Assembly (NCBI GenBank): GCA_001304995.1 | Contig: BBZU01000001.1 | Span: 186,001-250,000 of the forward strand | Direction: 5' to 3' | Source: Clostridia bacterium UC5.1-1D10 | Lineage (GTDB): Bacteria > Bacillota > Clostridia > Lachnospirales > Anaerotignaceae | Length of the DNA stretch: 64,000 nucleotides | In this document: in pieces, positions 40,570 through 48,602 of the stretch | Layout: each line of letters opens with the position of its first letter | Position numbering within the stretch: position 1 is the first letter of the stretch | Made by a program: the position numbers and the translations under genes | The notes under the pieces: generated by a model | What the model saw: only the letters and a program-made list of their open reading frames with translations | Told to the model about the DNA's origin: nothing | Databases searched by the model: none

Positions 40570-42495
40570 TTATGCGTGGAGTCCTTCCCATTCTTCATAA
40601 AGTCCTTCCAGTTTTTCTTCCAGTTTTGTCTTTTCCTCGAAGATTTCCTGGGCTTTGGCGTAGTCAGAACTTGCTGCCGCCATATCCTCATCGGCTTTGG
40701 CAATGGCTGCTTCTGTTTCCTCAATGGCTTTTTCCACTTTGGCAATCTTTGCCGCCAGTTTCCGTTCTGCCGCCTGCTGTTCTTTCTGTTTCAGCCAATC
40801 GCTCTTAGTGTCGGTCATGGTCTGAACGGGCGCAGGGGCTGCGCCTTTTACGGGCTGTTCCGCAGCAAGGAGGGCTTCTTTTCTTGCCCGTTCCGCTTTT
40901 TTCTCCAGATAATAGTCATAATTGCCCTCATAGCGTGTGATGCCTTCGGGAGAAAGCTCCAGTATGATCTGGGCAGTTTTATTGATGAAATAACGGTCGT
41001 GGGAAATGTATACCACGGTGCCTTCATAGCGGTTCAAAGCGTCCTCCAGCACTTCCTTGGAGAACATATCCAGATGGTTGGTAGGTTCGTCCAGCATCAG
41101 CAGATTTGCTTTGGAAAGCATGATCTTTGCCAGAGAAACACGGCCTTTTTCGCCGCCGCTGAGGGAAGAAACCTGTTTAAACACGTCATCTTCCGTAAAA
41201 ACAAAGGCTGCCAGCATATTGCGGATTTCCCCTGCGGTCAAAGTGGGGTAAGTATCGGAAATTTCGTCGAAAATGGTCTTGTTGCTGTCTAATTTCTGCT
41301 GTTCCTGGTCATAATAGCCCACATGAACATTGGTGCCAAACCGCATAAGCCCGCTGTCGGAAGGCACTTCGCCCAGAAGCATTTTGAACAATGTGGATTT
41401 GCCCACACCGTTGGGGCCGATGATGGCAACATTTTCTCCGCGCTTGATGTCCAGATTTACATGGCGGAAAATCCGCTGTCCGCCGTAAGATTTAGACAGT
41501 TCTTCCGCATGGAGCACGTCACTGCCGCTGATGATGCGGGGTGTCAGTGTCAGGCGCATCTGGGAGGGCAGGCTGTCGGGGCGGTCGATGCGCTCTACTT
41601 TTTCCAGCATTTTTTCCCGGCTTTCGGCGCGTTTGATGGATTTTTCCCGATTGAATGCCTTCAGTGTACGGATGACTTCTTCCTGACGTTTCAATTCCCG
41701 CTGCTGATTTTCGTAAGCCTTCTGCTGGATGTCCCGGTTGATGGCTTTCTGGTTCATATATGCTGTATAATTGCCGTTGTATACTGTGGATTTCCGGTTT
41801 TCGATTTCCACGACTTTGGTGACGATTTTATCCAGGAAATAACGGTCATGGGAAATGATGAGCACAGAGCCGTCATATGTTTTCAGGAAATCTTCCAGCC
41901 ATTCAATGGAAGCAATGTCCAGATGGTTGGTAGGTTCGTCCAGCAGCAGCAAATCAGGCTTGGATAACAGCAATTTGCCCAGATACACACGGGTTTTCTG
42001 TCCGCCGGAAAGCTGGGACAGGGGACGGTCAAATTCATCCTCCCCAAAACCAAGGCCTTTCAGTACACCTTTCAGGCGGCTTTTGTAGCTGTAACCGTCG
42101 TTTTGCTCAAATTCGTGCTGTAAAGCGGCATAATCCTCCATCATGTCAGACAATGCTTTTCCTGACAGGTGTGTCATTTCGTTTTCCATTTCACGAAGAC
42201 GGACTTCGGCCGTTAAAATTTTTTCAAAGACTGATAGCATTTCTTCATAAATTGTACGGCTGCTTTCTATTTGTTGGTTCTGGGCCATATAACCCATGGT
42301 GGTTTCTTTTTTCAGGAACACATCGCCGCCGTCAGAGGAGATTTCTCCCGTCAGAATGCGGAACAAAGTGGTCTTTCCGGCACCGTTAACGCCTACGATT
42401 GCGGTTTTTTCTCTTTCTTCTATATGAAATGTGATATTTTCCAGTATGGTGTCGATACCATAGGATTTTTCTATGTGATTGACTGCAAGTATCAT
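40570..42495 (-). CDS. ABC-F family ATP-binding protein
   Basis: A 641-residue soluble protein with two ATPase domains and no membrane part; ABC-F proteins bind the ribosomal E site to rescue or protect translation. Domain 1: GVNGAGKTTLFRIL, LSGGQKTRVYLGKLL, LLLLDEPTNHLD. Domain 2: GPNGVGKSTLFKML, LSGGEKGRVSLAKIM, LLMLDEPTNHLD. The linker (PtIM-like) lies about 240-320; a C-terminal coiled coil starts near 560 (KVEKAIEETEAAIAKADED). Uup/YdiF-like. ATG after CGGAGGAAGAAAAC. Divergent from rex. Confidence 0.93.
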   Translation of the reverse strand: MILAVNHIEKSYGIDTILENITFHIEEREKTAIVGVNGAGKTTLFRILTGEISSDGGDVFLKKETTMGYMAQNQQIESSRTIYEEMLSVFEKILTAEVRLREMENEMTHLSGKALSDMMEDYAALQHEFEQNDGYSYKSRLKGVLKGLGFGEDEFDRPLSQLSGGQKTRVYLGKLLLSKPDLLLLDEPTNHLDIASIEWLEDFLKTYDGSVLIISHDRYFLDKIVTKVVEIENRKSTVYNGNYTAYMNQKAINRDIQQKAYENQQRELKRQEEVIRTLKAFNREKSIKRAESREKMLEKVERIDRPDSLPSQMRLTLTPRIISGSDVLHAEELSKSYGGQRIFRHVNLDIKRGENVAIIGPNGVGKSTLFKMLLGEVPSDSGLMRFGTNVHVGYYDQEQQKLDSNKTIFDEISDTYPTLTAGEIRNMLAAFVFTEDDVFKQVSSLSGGEKGRVSLAKIMLSKANLLMLDEPTNHLDMFSKEVLEDALNRYEGTVVYISHDRYFINKTAQIILELSPEGITRYEGNYDYYLEKKAERARKEALLAAEQPVKGAAPAPVQTMTDTKSDWLKQKEQQAAERKLAAKIAKVEKAIEETEAAIAKADEDMAAASSDYAKAQEIFEEKTKLEEKLEGLYEEWEGLHA

Positions 42496-42564
42496 GTTTT
42501 CTTCCTCCGTAACCCTTAGGTTGTCCACAATTATGATACCAGAAAAAAGGGCGGAATAAAAGAG

Positions 42565-42600
42565 TTATTGTTGACAATAAAATAACAGGCGTGCTATACT
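42565..42600 (+). promoter_or_regulatory. rex promoter with overlapping palindrome
   Basis: TTGACA (42571-42576), 18-bp spacer, TATACT (42595-42600). A near-perfect palindrome TTATTGTTGACAATAA (42565-42580) covers the -35. It resembles but does not fully match the Rex consensus TTGTTAA-N4-TTAACAA; autoregulation is inferred. Confidence 0.55.
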
Positions 42601-42625
42601 GAAATCAAATTGAGTAGGAGAGGAT

Positions 42626-43342
42626 TTGGATAATATGGATAGTGAAAAAAAGATTTCACCGGCGGTAATAAACAGATTACCCAGATATTATCGGTATTTG
42701 GGCGATTTGCTGGAAAGCGACATCACCAGAATTTCTTCTAAAGAGCTCAGTGCAAAGATGAATATTACAGCCTCTCAGATTCGCCAGGATTTGAACAATT
42801 TCGGCGGCTTCGGTCAGCAGGGATACGGCTATAATGTAGAATATCTTTACAATGAAATCAAAAAGATACTGGGACTGGATCGCATGTATAATATGATTGT
42901 GATTGGCGGCGGCAACATCGGTCAGGCATTGGTCAATTATACAAATTTTGAAAAACGCGGTTTCGTCATCAAAGCAGTTTTTGACATCAATCCTCGTTTG
43001 GTTGGCATGACCATCCGCGGCGTGGAAGTTTACGACGTGGACAAAATGGAAGAATATGTGAAAAACAATCACGTAGACGTTGCCATTTTGACACTGCCTC
43101 GTTCACAGGCCGTTAAGGTTGCCCATGATCTGGCAAAATGGGGCGTGAAAGGTATGTGGAACTTCAGCCATGTGGACTTGCAGGTTCCCGATGATGTTCT
43201 GGTGGAAAACGTGCATTTGACAGATAGTCTGATGACACTGCTTTACAAGATCAATGAAATGTACAGCGAAGAAAACGATCTGCATCACTTGCAGAACGGT
43301 CTGCCTGTGAAACACCGTCAGGTGGAAGAAGACGAAAAGTAA
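42626..43342 (+). CDS. rex: Redox-sensing transcriptional repressor Rex
   Basis: Repressor that senses the NADH/NAD+ ratio and controls fermentation genes. The 238-residue protein has an N-terminal winged helix (ISPAVINRLPRYYRYLGDLL, ISSKELSAKMNITASQIRQD) and then a Rossmann domain: MIVIGGGNIGQALVNYTNFE, followed by VKGMWNFSHVDLQVPDDVLV. A TTG at 42626 lies five bases after AGGAG; an ATG three codons later is the alternative. Monocistronic, with a terminator at 43365-43392. Confidence 0.96.
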   Translation: MDNMDSEKKISPAVINRLPRYYRYLGDLLESDITRISSKELSAKMNITASQIRQDLNNFGGFGQQGYGYNVEYLYNEIKKILGLDRMYNMIVIGGGNIGQALVNYTNFEKRGFVIKAVFDINPRLVGMTIRGVEVYDVDKMEEYVKNNHVDVAILTLPRSQAVKVAHDLAKWGVKGMWNFSHVDLQVPDDVLVENVHLTDSLMTLLYKINEMYSEENDLHHLQNGLPVKHRQVEEDEK

Positions 43343-43364
43343 AAACAGAAACAGAGAAAATGGA

Positions 43365-43392
43365 CGAAGGCTAGAGCTTTGTCCATTTTTTT
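43365..43392 (+). terminator. Terminator after rex
   Basis: AAAATGGACGAAG/CTTTGTCCATTTTTT stem. Confidence 0.7.
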
Positions 43393-43507
43393 GCGCTGAT
43401 AATGCCCGAAGGAATTTTTTAATTTTTCCTAAATCCATTGAAGCATGTCTCCCAATAAGGTATCATAAAAGGGAATATACTTTAGAAAAAATTAGGAGGA
43501 ATCAACA

Positions 43508-44338
43508 TTGAGCAGAGCAGACGATATTTTCATACAGAATTGTAAGCAGATTTTGGAAAATGGTTTTTCCACAGAAAACGAAAAGGTACGCCCCCACTGG
43601 GAAGACGGCACACCTGCCTACACCATCAAGACTTTTGGTGTGGTAAACCGCTACGACCTGAGCAAGGAATTTCCCCTGCTGACACTGCGCGCCACCAACT
43701 GGAAAGCGGCCATTGACGAAATCCTGTGGATCTGGCAGAAAAAATCCAATAACATCCATGATCTGAACAGCAAGATCTGGGATTCCTGGGCAGACGAAAC
43801 AGGTTCCATCGGCAAGGCTTATGGCTATCAGCTGGGCGTGAAATACAAATTCAAACACGGCGAAATGGATCAGGTGGACAACGTGCTGTGGCAGCTGAAA
43901 AACGCTCCCGCGTCCCGCCGCATCATGACAAACATCTACAACTTTGCAGACCTGACAGAAATGGGACTGGAACCCTGCGCTTACAGCATGACTTTCAATG
44001 TGACAGGCAATAAGCTGAACGCTATCCTGAACCAGCGTTCTCAGGATACATTGGCTGCAAACAACTGGAATGTGGTGCAGTATTCCGCACTGCTGATGAT
44101 GTTCGCACAGGTCAGCGGACTGGAGCCCGGCGAACTGGTACATGTCATCAGTGACATGCACATTTATGACCGTCATGTGCCCATCATCAAAGAACTTATT
44201 GAACGGGAAACATTCCCCGCGCCTAAGGTGCGTTTGAATCCAGAAATCAAGAACTTCTATGATTTCACCGTAGACGACTTCATCGTGGAAGACTACGAAC
44301 ACGGCAAACCCATCGGCAAAGTGCCCATTGCCATTTAA
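43508..44338 (+). CDS. thyA: Thymidylate synthase (ThyA)
   Basis: Methylates dUMP to dTMP using methylenetetrahydrofolate. The 276-residue enzyme has RTWKA-like LTLRATNWKAAIDEILWIWQ, ASRRIMTNIYNF with the phosphate-binding arginines, LEPCAYSMTFNVTGNKLNAI with the catalytic cysteine (CAYS in place of the usual PCH, seen in some Firmicute enzymes), and LNQRSQDTLAANNWNVVQYS. A TTG start follows AGGAGGAATCAACA. Twelve bases separate it from folA, which recycles the dihydrofolate it makes. Confidence 0.95.
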   Translation: MSRADDIFIQNCKQILENGFSTENEKVRPHWEDGTPAYTIKTFGVVNRYDLSKEFPLLTLRATNWKAAIDEILWIWQKKSNNIHDLNSKIWDSWADETGSIGKAYGYQLGVKYKFKHGEMDQVDNVLWQLKNAPASRRIMTNIYNFADLTEMGLEPCAYSMTFNVTGNKLNAILNQRSQDTLAANNWNVVQYSALLMMFAQVSGLEPGELVHVISDMHIYDRHVPIIKELIERETFPAPKVRLNPEIKNFYDFTVDDFIVEDYEHGKPIGKVPIAI

Positions 44339-44350
44339 GGAGGAAAATCC

Positions 44351-44839
44351 ATGAATCTCATTGTAGCAGTAGACGAAAACTGGGGCATCGGCAAGGACAA
44401 TGAACTGCTGTGCCGCATTTCCGCGGACATGAAAAATTTCCGCGCGGTGACTATGGGGCATGTGCTGGTGCTGGGCAGAAAGACACTGGAATCTTTTCCC
44501 GGCAAAAAGCCACTGCCCAAACGTACCCATATTGTGCTGACAGCAAATAAGGCTTATGAAGCGGAAGGGGTAATCCTTTGCCATAGTCTGGAAGAATTGC
44601 CTGCTGTGCTGGCGGATTACGAGGATGACGATATTTTTGTCATCGGCGGCGGCAGTATTTACGAGCAGCTTCTGCCTCAGTGCAAAAAAGCTTATATTAC
44701 CAAAATCTATGATAAATTTCCTGCGGATACTTATTTCCCAAATCTGGATGAAAAACCGGAATGGACACTGACAGAAAAAGGGGAAGTACAGGAAGAAAAT
44801 GGTGTGAAATTCTCTTTTGACATTTATGAACAGAAATAA
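44351..44839 (+). CDS. folA: Dihydrofolate reductase
   Basis: Reduces dihydrofolate to tetrahydrofolate with NADPH. The 162-residue protein has the N-terminal NLIVAVDENWGIGKDNELLC with the catalytic-loop W-GIGKxN-L. It continues with MGHVLVLGRKTLESFPGKKP (cofactor site), DIFVIGGGSIYEQLLPQCKK and TKIYDKFPADTYFP. AAGGAGGAAAATCC before the ATG. Operon with thyA and overlapping by 14 bp with the next gene. Confidence 0.96.
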   Translation: MNLIVAVDENWGIGKDNELLCRISADMKNFRAVTMGHVLVLGRKTLESFPGKKPLPKRTHIVLTANKAYEAEGVILCHSLEELPAVLADYEDDDIFVIGGGSIYEQLLPQCKKAYITKIYDKFPADTYFPNLDEKPEWTLTEKGEVQEENGVKFSFDIYEQK

Positions 44840-45164
44840 AAAGTGGTTTTACCCAGAAGTGAACCCCAAGGAGGAGGTCCAAAAGGAACCGAATATACAA
44901 CAGGAAAAAGGCTATGCCTGCCCCTGCTGTGGATATCTGACACTGCCTGTACCGCAGAAAGAAGCGGTATCTTATATCTGTCCCGTCTGTTTTTGGGAAA
45001 ATGATGTGTTCATACAGTCGGCAGCAGAGCCAAGCGACGAGAACCACGGCATGACCTTGGCAGAGGCGAAGGAGAACTTCCGGCAGTTTGGGGCTTGCTG
45101 TGAACAGATGCTGTCCTATGTGCGGAAAGCCTTTCCAGAAGAAATACCAAAAGACCATTCATAG
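44826..45164 (+). CDS. CPCC family cysteine-rich protein
   Basis: A 112-residue protein with the CPCC signature YACPCCGYLTLPVPQKE followed by ICPVCFWENDVFIQ, two metal-binding cysteine pairs, and a helical tail (EAKENFRQFGACCEQMLSYV). Start at ATG inside the last codons of folA, with no strong ribosome site, so translational coupling is likely. The family occurs widely in bacteria and its role is unknown; zinc binding is inferred. Confidence 0.8.
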   Translation: MNRNKKWFYPEVNPKEEVQKEPNIQQEKGYACPCCGYLTLPVPQKEAVSYICPVCFWENDVFIQSAAEPSDENHGMTLAEAKENFRQFGACCEQMLSYVRKAFPEEIPKDHS

Positions 45165-45183
45165 AAGAAAGGGGCTGCGTGGT

Positions 45184-45570
45184 ATGATGACCATTTATAT
45201 TTATCGGAAGAAAGTGGCAGATTCCTTTTGCATGATGTATGTGATGCTTTTTTCACACCTGATTCATATTAGTAATCAGATGCGCGAATATACCTTTGAT
45301 ATGAAGTGGACTTGGATTGCCTTTGGGTTCATGGCATTGTATGCTCTGGCGCTGTATATCTTCACACAGATCTGCCACTGGAAGATGGCAGCCATCAATC
45401 TGGTGGTATTGATGGTGGTACTGCTTTTCTCAAATCCGATCAGTGCCTTTTTTGGCTTTTGGGTGCATCCTGATTTTTCAACGATATTTTTTATGCTGAT
45501 TATCCTTTGCCATCGGGGGTATCAGGCAAGAAAACAGGCAAAATTCGCCTCTGAAATGGAACAAGAATAA
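45184..45570 (+). CDS. Membrane protein of unknown function
   Basis: A 128-residue protein with about three to four helices (around 12-29, 42-63, 68-88, 95-113) and a polar ending ARKQAKFASEMEQE. AAAGGGGC before the ATG, 19 bp after the CPCC gene; likely the last gene of the thyA operon. No family recognised. A terminator follows at 45588-45630. Confidence 0.6.
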   Translation: MMTIYIYRKKVADSFCMMYVMLFSHLIHISNQMREYTFDMKWTWIAFGFMALYALALYIFTQICHWKMAAINLVVLMVVLLFSNPISAFFGFWVHPDFSTIFFMLIILCHRGYQARKQAKFASEMEQE

Positions 45571-45587
45571 AATTCTGCAAAAAACAA

Positions 45588-45630
45588 AACAGCCGGAATC
45601 CTTTATCTGTAAGGATTCCGGCTGTTTTTT
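45588..45630. terminator. Bidirectional terminator
   Basis: AAAACAGCCGGAATCCTT/AAGGATTCCGGCTGTTTT long stem between convergent genes. Confidence 0.85.
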
Positions 45631-45636
45631 GTTTTT

Positions 45637-46467
45637 TTAGAATGTGTCGGGATGGTGTCCGCCCCATCCTGTCTGGGGCATGCACATCAAACGGGACATG
45701 TCCTCAGAAGAGATGGTGAAATCGAAAACATCCAGATTTGCTTTCATGCGTTCCGCGGAACCGGATTTAGGCAAAGGCAATACCTGATTATCCAGAGCAA
45801 AACGCAGACAGATTTGTGCAGGTGTTTTGCCGTATTTTTCCGCCATTTCCAGTACCAGAGGATCTTCCAGCACACGGGTACGGCCCAGAGGGCTCCACGC
45901 TTCTACCAGAAGTCCCTGCTGCTGGGAGTAGTGGACAGCGTGTGCCTGACAATATCCGGGATGGTATTCCAGCTGGTTTACCATGGGAGTGATTTCCGCT
46001 TCTTTCATGAGGGGCATGAGATGGTGAGGCAGGAAGTTGCTGACACCAATGGAACGGATAACCTTTTCTTTGTAAAGCTTTTCCAGGGCCCGCCATGCGG
46101 ACAGGTCTTTTTCCTGCCATTTTTCACGGTCTGTTTCGGGCATGGGCCAGTGGAGCAGGCAAAGATCCAGATAGTCTGTTCCCAAGTCCTTCAGGGAGCT
46201 TTCCACGCTTGCCATGGTGGCGTCATAGGACAGATCATCACGCCATACCTTTGTGGTCAGGAAAATGTCTTTTCTGGCGATGCCGGAAGCCGCCATGCCT
46301 GCGCCCACTTCTTTTTCATTCATGTACATCCGTGCGGTGTCCAGATGGCGATAGCCTACGGAAAGGGCTGTTTCCACAATGCCCTGGGCAGATTGGTCGA
46401 TGACTTTATAGGTGCCGAAGCCCACTTTGGGGATTTTCACACCGTTATATAATGTAAAGTATTCCAT
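45637..46467 (-). CDS. Aldo/keto reductase
   Basis: A 276-residue NADPH-dependent oxidoreductase of the AKR5 type (2,5-diketo-gluconate reductase-like). GYRHLDTARMYMNEKEVGAG contains the catalytic Asp/Tyr; FLTTKVWRDDLSYDATMASV has the Lys; YLDLCLLHWPMPETDREKW the His; and IGVSNFLPHHLMPLMKEAEI and PLPKSGSAERMKANLDVFDF the cofactor loops. Substrate unknown. ATG after AGGAGGAAATGAATC. Confidence 0.93.
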   Translation of the reverse strand: MEYFTLYNGVKIPKVGFGTYKVIDQSAQGIVETALSVGYRHLDTARMYMNEKEVGAGMAASGIARKDIFLTTKVWRDDLSYDATMASVESSLKDLGTDYLDLCLLHWPMPETDREKWQEKDLSAWRALEKLYKEKVIRSIGVSNFLPHHLMPLMKEAEITPMVNQLEYHPGYCQAHAVHYSQQQGLLVEAWSPLGRTRVLEDPLVLEMAEKYGKTPAQICLRFALDNQVLPLPKSGSAERMKANLDVFDFTISSEDMSRLMCMPQTGWGGHHPDTF

Positions 46468-46481
46468 GATTCATTTCCTCC

Positions 46482-47696
46482 TTATTTCTGCTGGAATGCC
46501 AGTGCTTTTTCCAGCAAATATTCTCTTTTGTTGTGTTCCGGCTGATGCAGGACGTCCTCCAGCAGCAACCCAAGGGTTTCGCCGACGGCTTTTCCGGCAG
46601 GAATGCCTGCGTCCATGAGGGCTTTGCCGTCCATTTCCAGCATTTTCAGATTCAGACAATCCCCGTCAGCAAGGACTTTTTCAAGGATTTCTCTTGCTGC
46701 CTGCACAGCGGCTTTGTCCTGTAAGATTTCCTGTAAAATGAACAGGTTTTCCGTCAGTTCTACCCCTAAAATCCCTGCCAGTTTCCGCACTTCATAAGGC
46801 GTTTGGGGGATGGGCTGGGATAAGTGCCGCAGATAGGTCTGAATCTGCTTGGCTGTGGCGTTGTCGAATTTCAGTTTTTTGCAGAAAGTCTTTGCCTCGG
46901 CTTCTGTGAAAGATTGCAGCACCAACGTCCACCGCAGCGGGGCGGAAATGGGAGCGGCTTTCAGCTGAGGCACCAGTGTTTCGCCAAGAGCCGTTAGACG
47001 TTTGTCCAGCAGATTGTCAATGTGGGGCAAAAGACCGCTTGAGAGCAGCAGGGACAGCTTTTCGGGAAATGGAGATTTCCAAAGTTTGTCCAGCTCCTCG
47101 TGGATACGCTCTACACTGATTTTTTCAATGAGTGCGGCGTTTTCCTGCAATGCGGTGTAGGTGGCATCATCCACCTGAAAGCCAAGCTGTGCCGCAAAAC
47201 GGACACAACGCAGCATCCGCAGAGCGTCTTCCTGGAACCGCTTGGCAGGCTCGCCAACACCACGGATGAGAGAACGGGAAATGTCCTCCTGTCCGCCAAA
47301 GGGGTCACGGAATCCTTCGGCAGGGTGGTAGGCAATGGCGTTCATAGTGAAATCCCGACGCAAAAGGTCTTCCTCCAGATTGGATGTGAAAGAAACCTCG
47401 TCGGGATGTCTGCCGTCGGCATAATCTCCGTCAATGCGGTATGTGGTGATTTCGTAGTTGGTTTTGTTCAGAACAACGGTGATGGTGCCGTGCTGGATGC
47501 CTGTGTCAAAGGTGTGGGGAAATAACGCCTTTGTCTGCTCCGGCAGAGCGGATGTGGTGATGTCCCAGTCCTGGGGAATACGCCCAAGGATGGAATCCCG
47601 CACACAGCCGCCTACAATGTAGGCTTCGTAACCGCCGTTGTTGAGGGTTTGCAGAAGGGCGTTCACGTCTTCCGGCAGTGTGATGTGTTTTGTCAT
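46482..47696 (-). CDS. cca: CCA tRNA nucleotidyltransferase
   Basis: Adds or repairs the 3' CCA of tRNAs without a template. The 404-residue class II enzyme has AYIVGGCVRDSILGRIPQDW with the catalytic DWDITTSALPEQ carboxylates, then EEDLLRRDFTMNAIAYHPAE and FQEDALRMLRCVRFAAQLGF, all standard. The flanking tRNA-Lys (47850) lacks an encoded CCA, so this enzyme is needed to finish it. ATG at 47696; weak GAGGT ribosome site. Minus-strand, divergent from the tRNA. Confidence 0.95.
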   Translation of the reverse strand: MTKHITLPEDVNALLQTLNNGGYEAYIVGGCVRDSILGRIPQDWDITTSALPEQTKALFPHTFDTGIQHGTITVVLNKTNYEITTYRIDGDYADGRHPDEVSFTSNLEEDLLRRDFTMNAIAYHPAEGFRDPFGGQEDISRSLIRGVGEPAKRFQEDALRMLRCVRFAAQLGFQVDDATYTALQENAALIEKISVERIHEELDKLWKSPFPEKLSLLLSSGLLPHIDNLLDKRLTALGETLVPQLKAAPISAPLRWTLVLQSFTEAEAKTFCKKLKFDNATAKQIQTYLRHLSQPIPQTPYEVRKLAGILGVELTENLFILQEILQDKAAVQAAREILEKVLADGDCLNLKMLEMDGKALMDAGIPAGKAVGETLGLLLEDVLHQPEHNKREYLLEKALAFQQK

Positions 47697-47849
47697 GTAA
47701 AAACCTCATTCCGGTTGTAAATTTCTGTTTTGCCGTTACAGTATACCATATTCCGGGAAAAATGAAAATTTTTTTTCGGCTTTTACGGAAAAAGAGTTGA
47801 CATGCCTTCGGGAGCGTGATATTATATTTTACGCAATCAAATAACATAT

Positions 47850-47922
47850 GCGCCCTTAGCTCAGTTGGTAGAGCAACTGACTCTTAATCAGTGGGTCCAG
47901 GGTTCGAGTCCCTGAGGGCGCA
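47850..47922 (+). tRNA. tRNA-Lys (anticodon CTT)
   Basis: Complete 73-nt cloverleaf. Acceptor GCGCCCT/AGGGCGC with discriminator A, D arm GCTC...GAGC, anticodon stem ACTGA/TCAGT with loop CTCTTAA (anticodon CTT), T arm CCAGG-GTTCGAGT-CCTGG region (GGGTTCGAGTCCC). No CCA is encoded. A terminator and hairpin-repeat array follow. Confidence 0.95.
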
Positions 47923-47933
47923 TCATTTATAAA

Positions 47934-47975
47934 AGGCAGCGTTTTTCGACTTCGAGTCGGGGGGCGCTGTTTTTT
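47934..47975 (+). terminator. Terminator of tRNA-Lys
   Basis: CAGCGTTTTTCGACT/AGTCGGGGGGCGCTG stem with T7. Confidence 0.8.
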
Positions 47976-48010
47976 TGCTTACCTGTAAGCCATGCGCAGA
48001 TCAGGGAGAA

Positions 48011-48050
48011 AGCCGCGGGAGCATATTTATATGGTCCCGCGGCTTTTTTT
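48011..48050 (+). terminator. Very strong second terminator
   Basis: AGCCGCGGGA/TCCCGCGGCT perfect GC-rich stem with T7 just before the hairpin array. Confidence 0.85.
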
Positions 48051-48065
48051 CATGAGATGCATAGG

Positions 48066-48516
48066 GCGACAGCCCACAACCGAGGCATTTTCAATGCCGA
48101 GGTTGTGCATGGCTTACAGGTAAAATGCGTGAGAGAAGGAGTGCGACAGCCCACAACCGAAGCCCTTGAAGAGTGCCGAGGTTGCGCAAGGCTTACAGGT
48201 AAGAGACGTAAGAGAAGGAGTGCGACAGCCCACAACCGAGGCATTTTTAATGCCGAGGTTGTGCAAGGCTTACAGGTAAGAGACGTAAGAGAAGGAGTGC
48301 GACAGCCCACAACCGAAGCCCTTGAAGAGTGCCGAGGTTGTGCATGGCTTACAGGTAAAATGCGTGAGAGAAGGAGTGCGTCAGCCCACAACCGAAGCCC
48401 TTGAAGAGTGCCGAGGTTGTGCATGGCTTCCAGGTAAAAGCCGAGATAGAAAGAGGGCGTCAGCCGCATAGAGAAGTACTGGCAAAGAGCCGAGGTTGCG
48501 CAAGGCTTACAGCCTT
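48066..48516 (+). repeat. Tandem hairpin-repeat array (6 units of 77-79 bp)
   Basis: Units begin GCGACAGCCCACAACCGA at 48066, 48143, 48222, 48299, 48378 and 48457 (last divergent and short). Two unit types alternate: 77 bp with hairpin CACAACCGAGGCATT...AATGCCGAGGTTGTG and 79 bp with CACAACCGAAGCCC...GAGTGCCGAGGTTGTG, giving a higher-order period of 156 bp. Each also carries GGCTTACAGGTAA, an inverted copy of which lies at 47977-47995. Both strands stay open because 156 is a multiple of three; I do not consider the frames coding. Confidence 0.85.
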
Positions 48517-48602
48517 TTCCCATTTCTTTCATATTTTCCCCCTCCCCGCCATAAACTGATACAGAGAAATTTTTCGGGAAGAAGGATTGGGGGAAGGATT
48601 TT

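Noticed and set aside
48066-48516. CRISPR array
   Set aside because: Whole 77-79 bp units are repeated with no unique spacers and no cas genes nearby.
48050-48532. Open frames of 160 codons (minus) and 115 codons (plus, 48057-48404) across the hairpin array
   Set aside because: They exist because the 156-bp super-period is divisible by three; there is no ribosome site, composition is repetitive and both strands are open at once.
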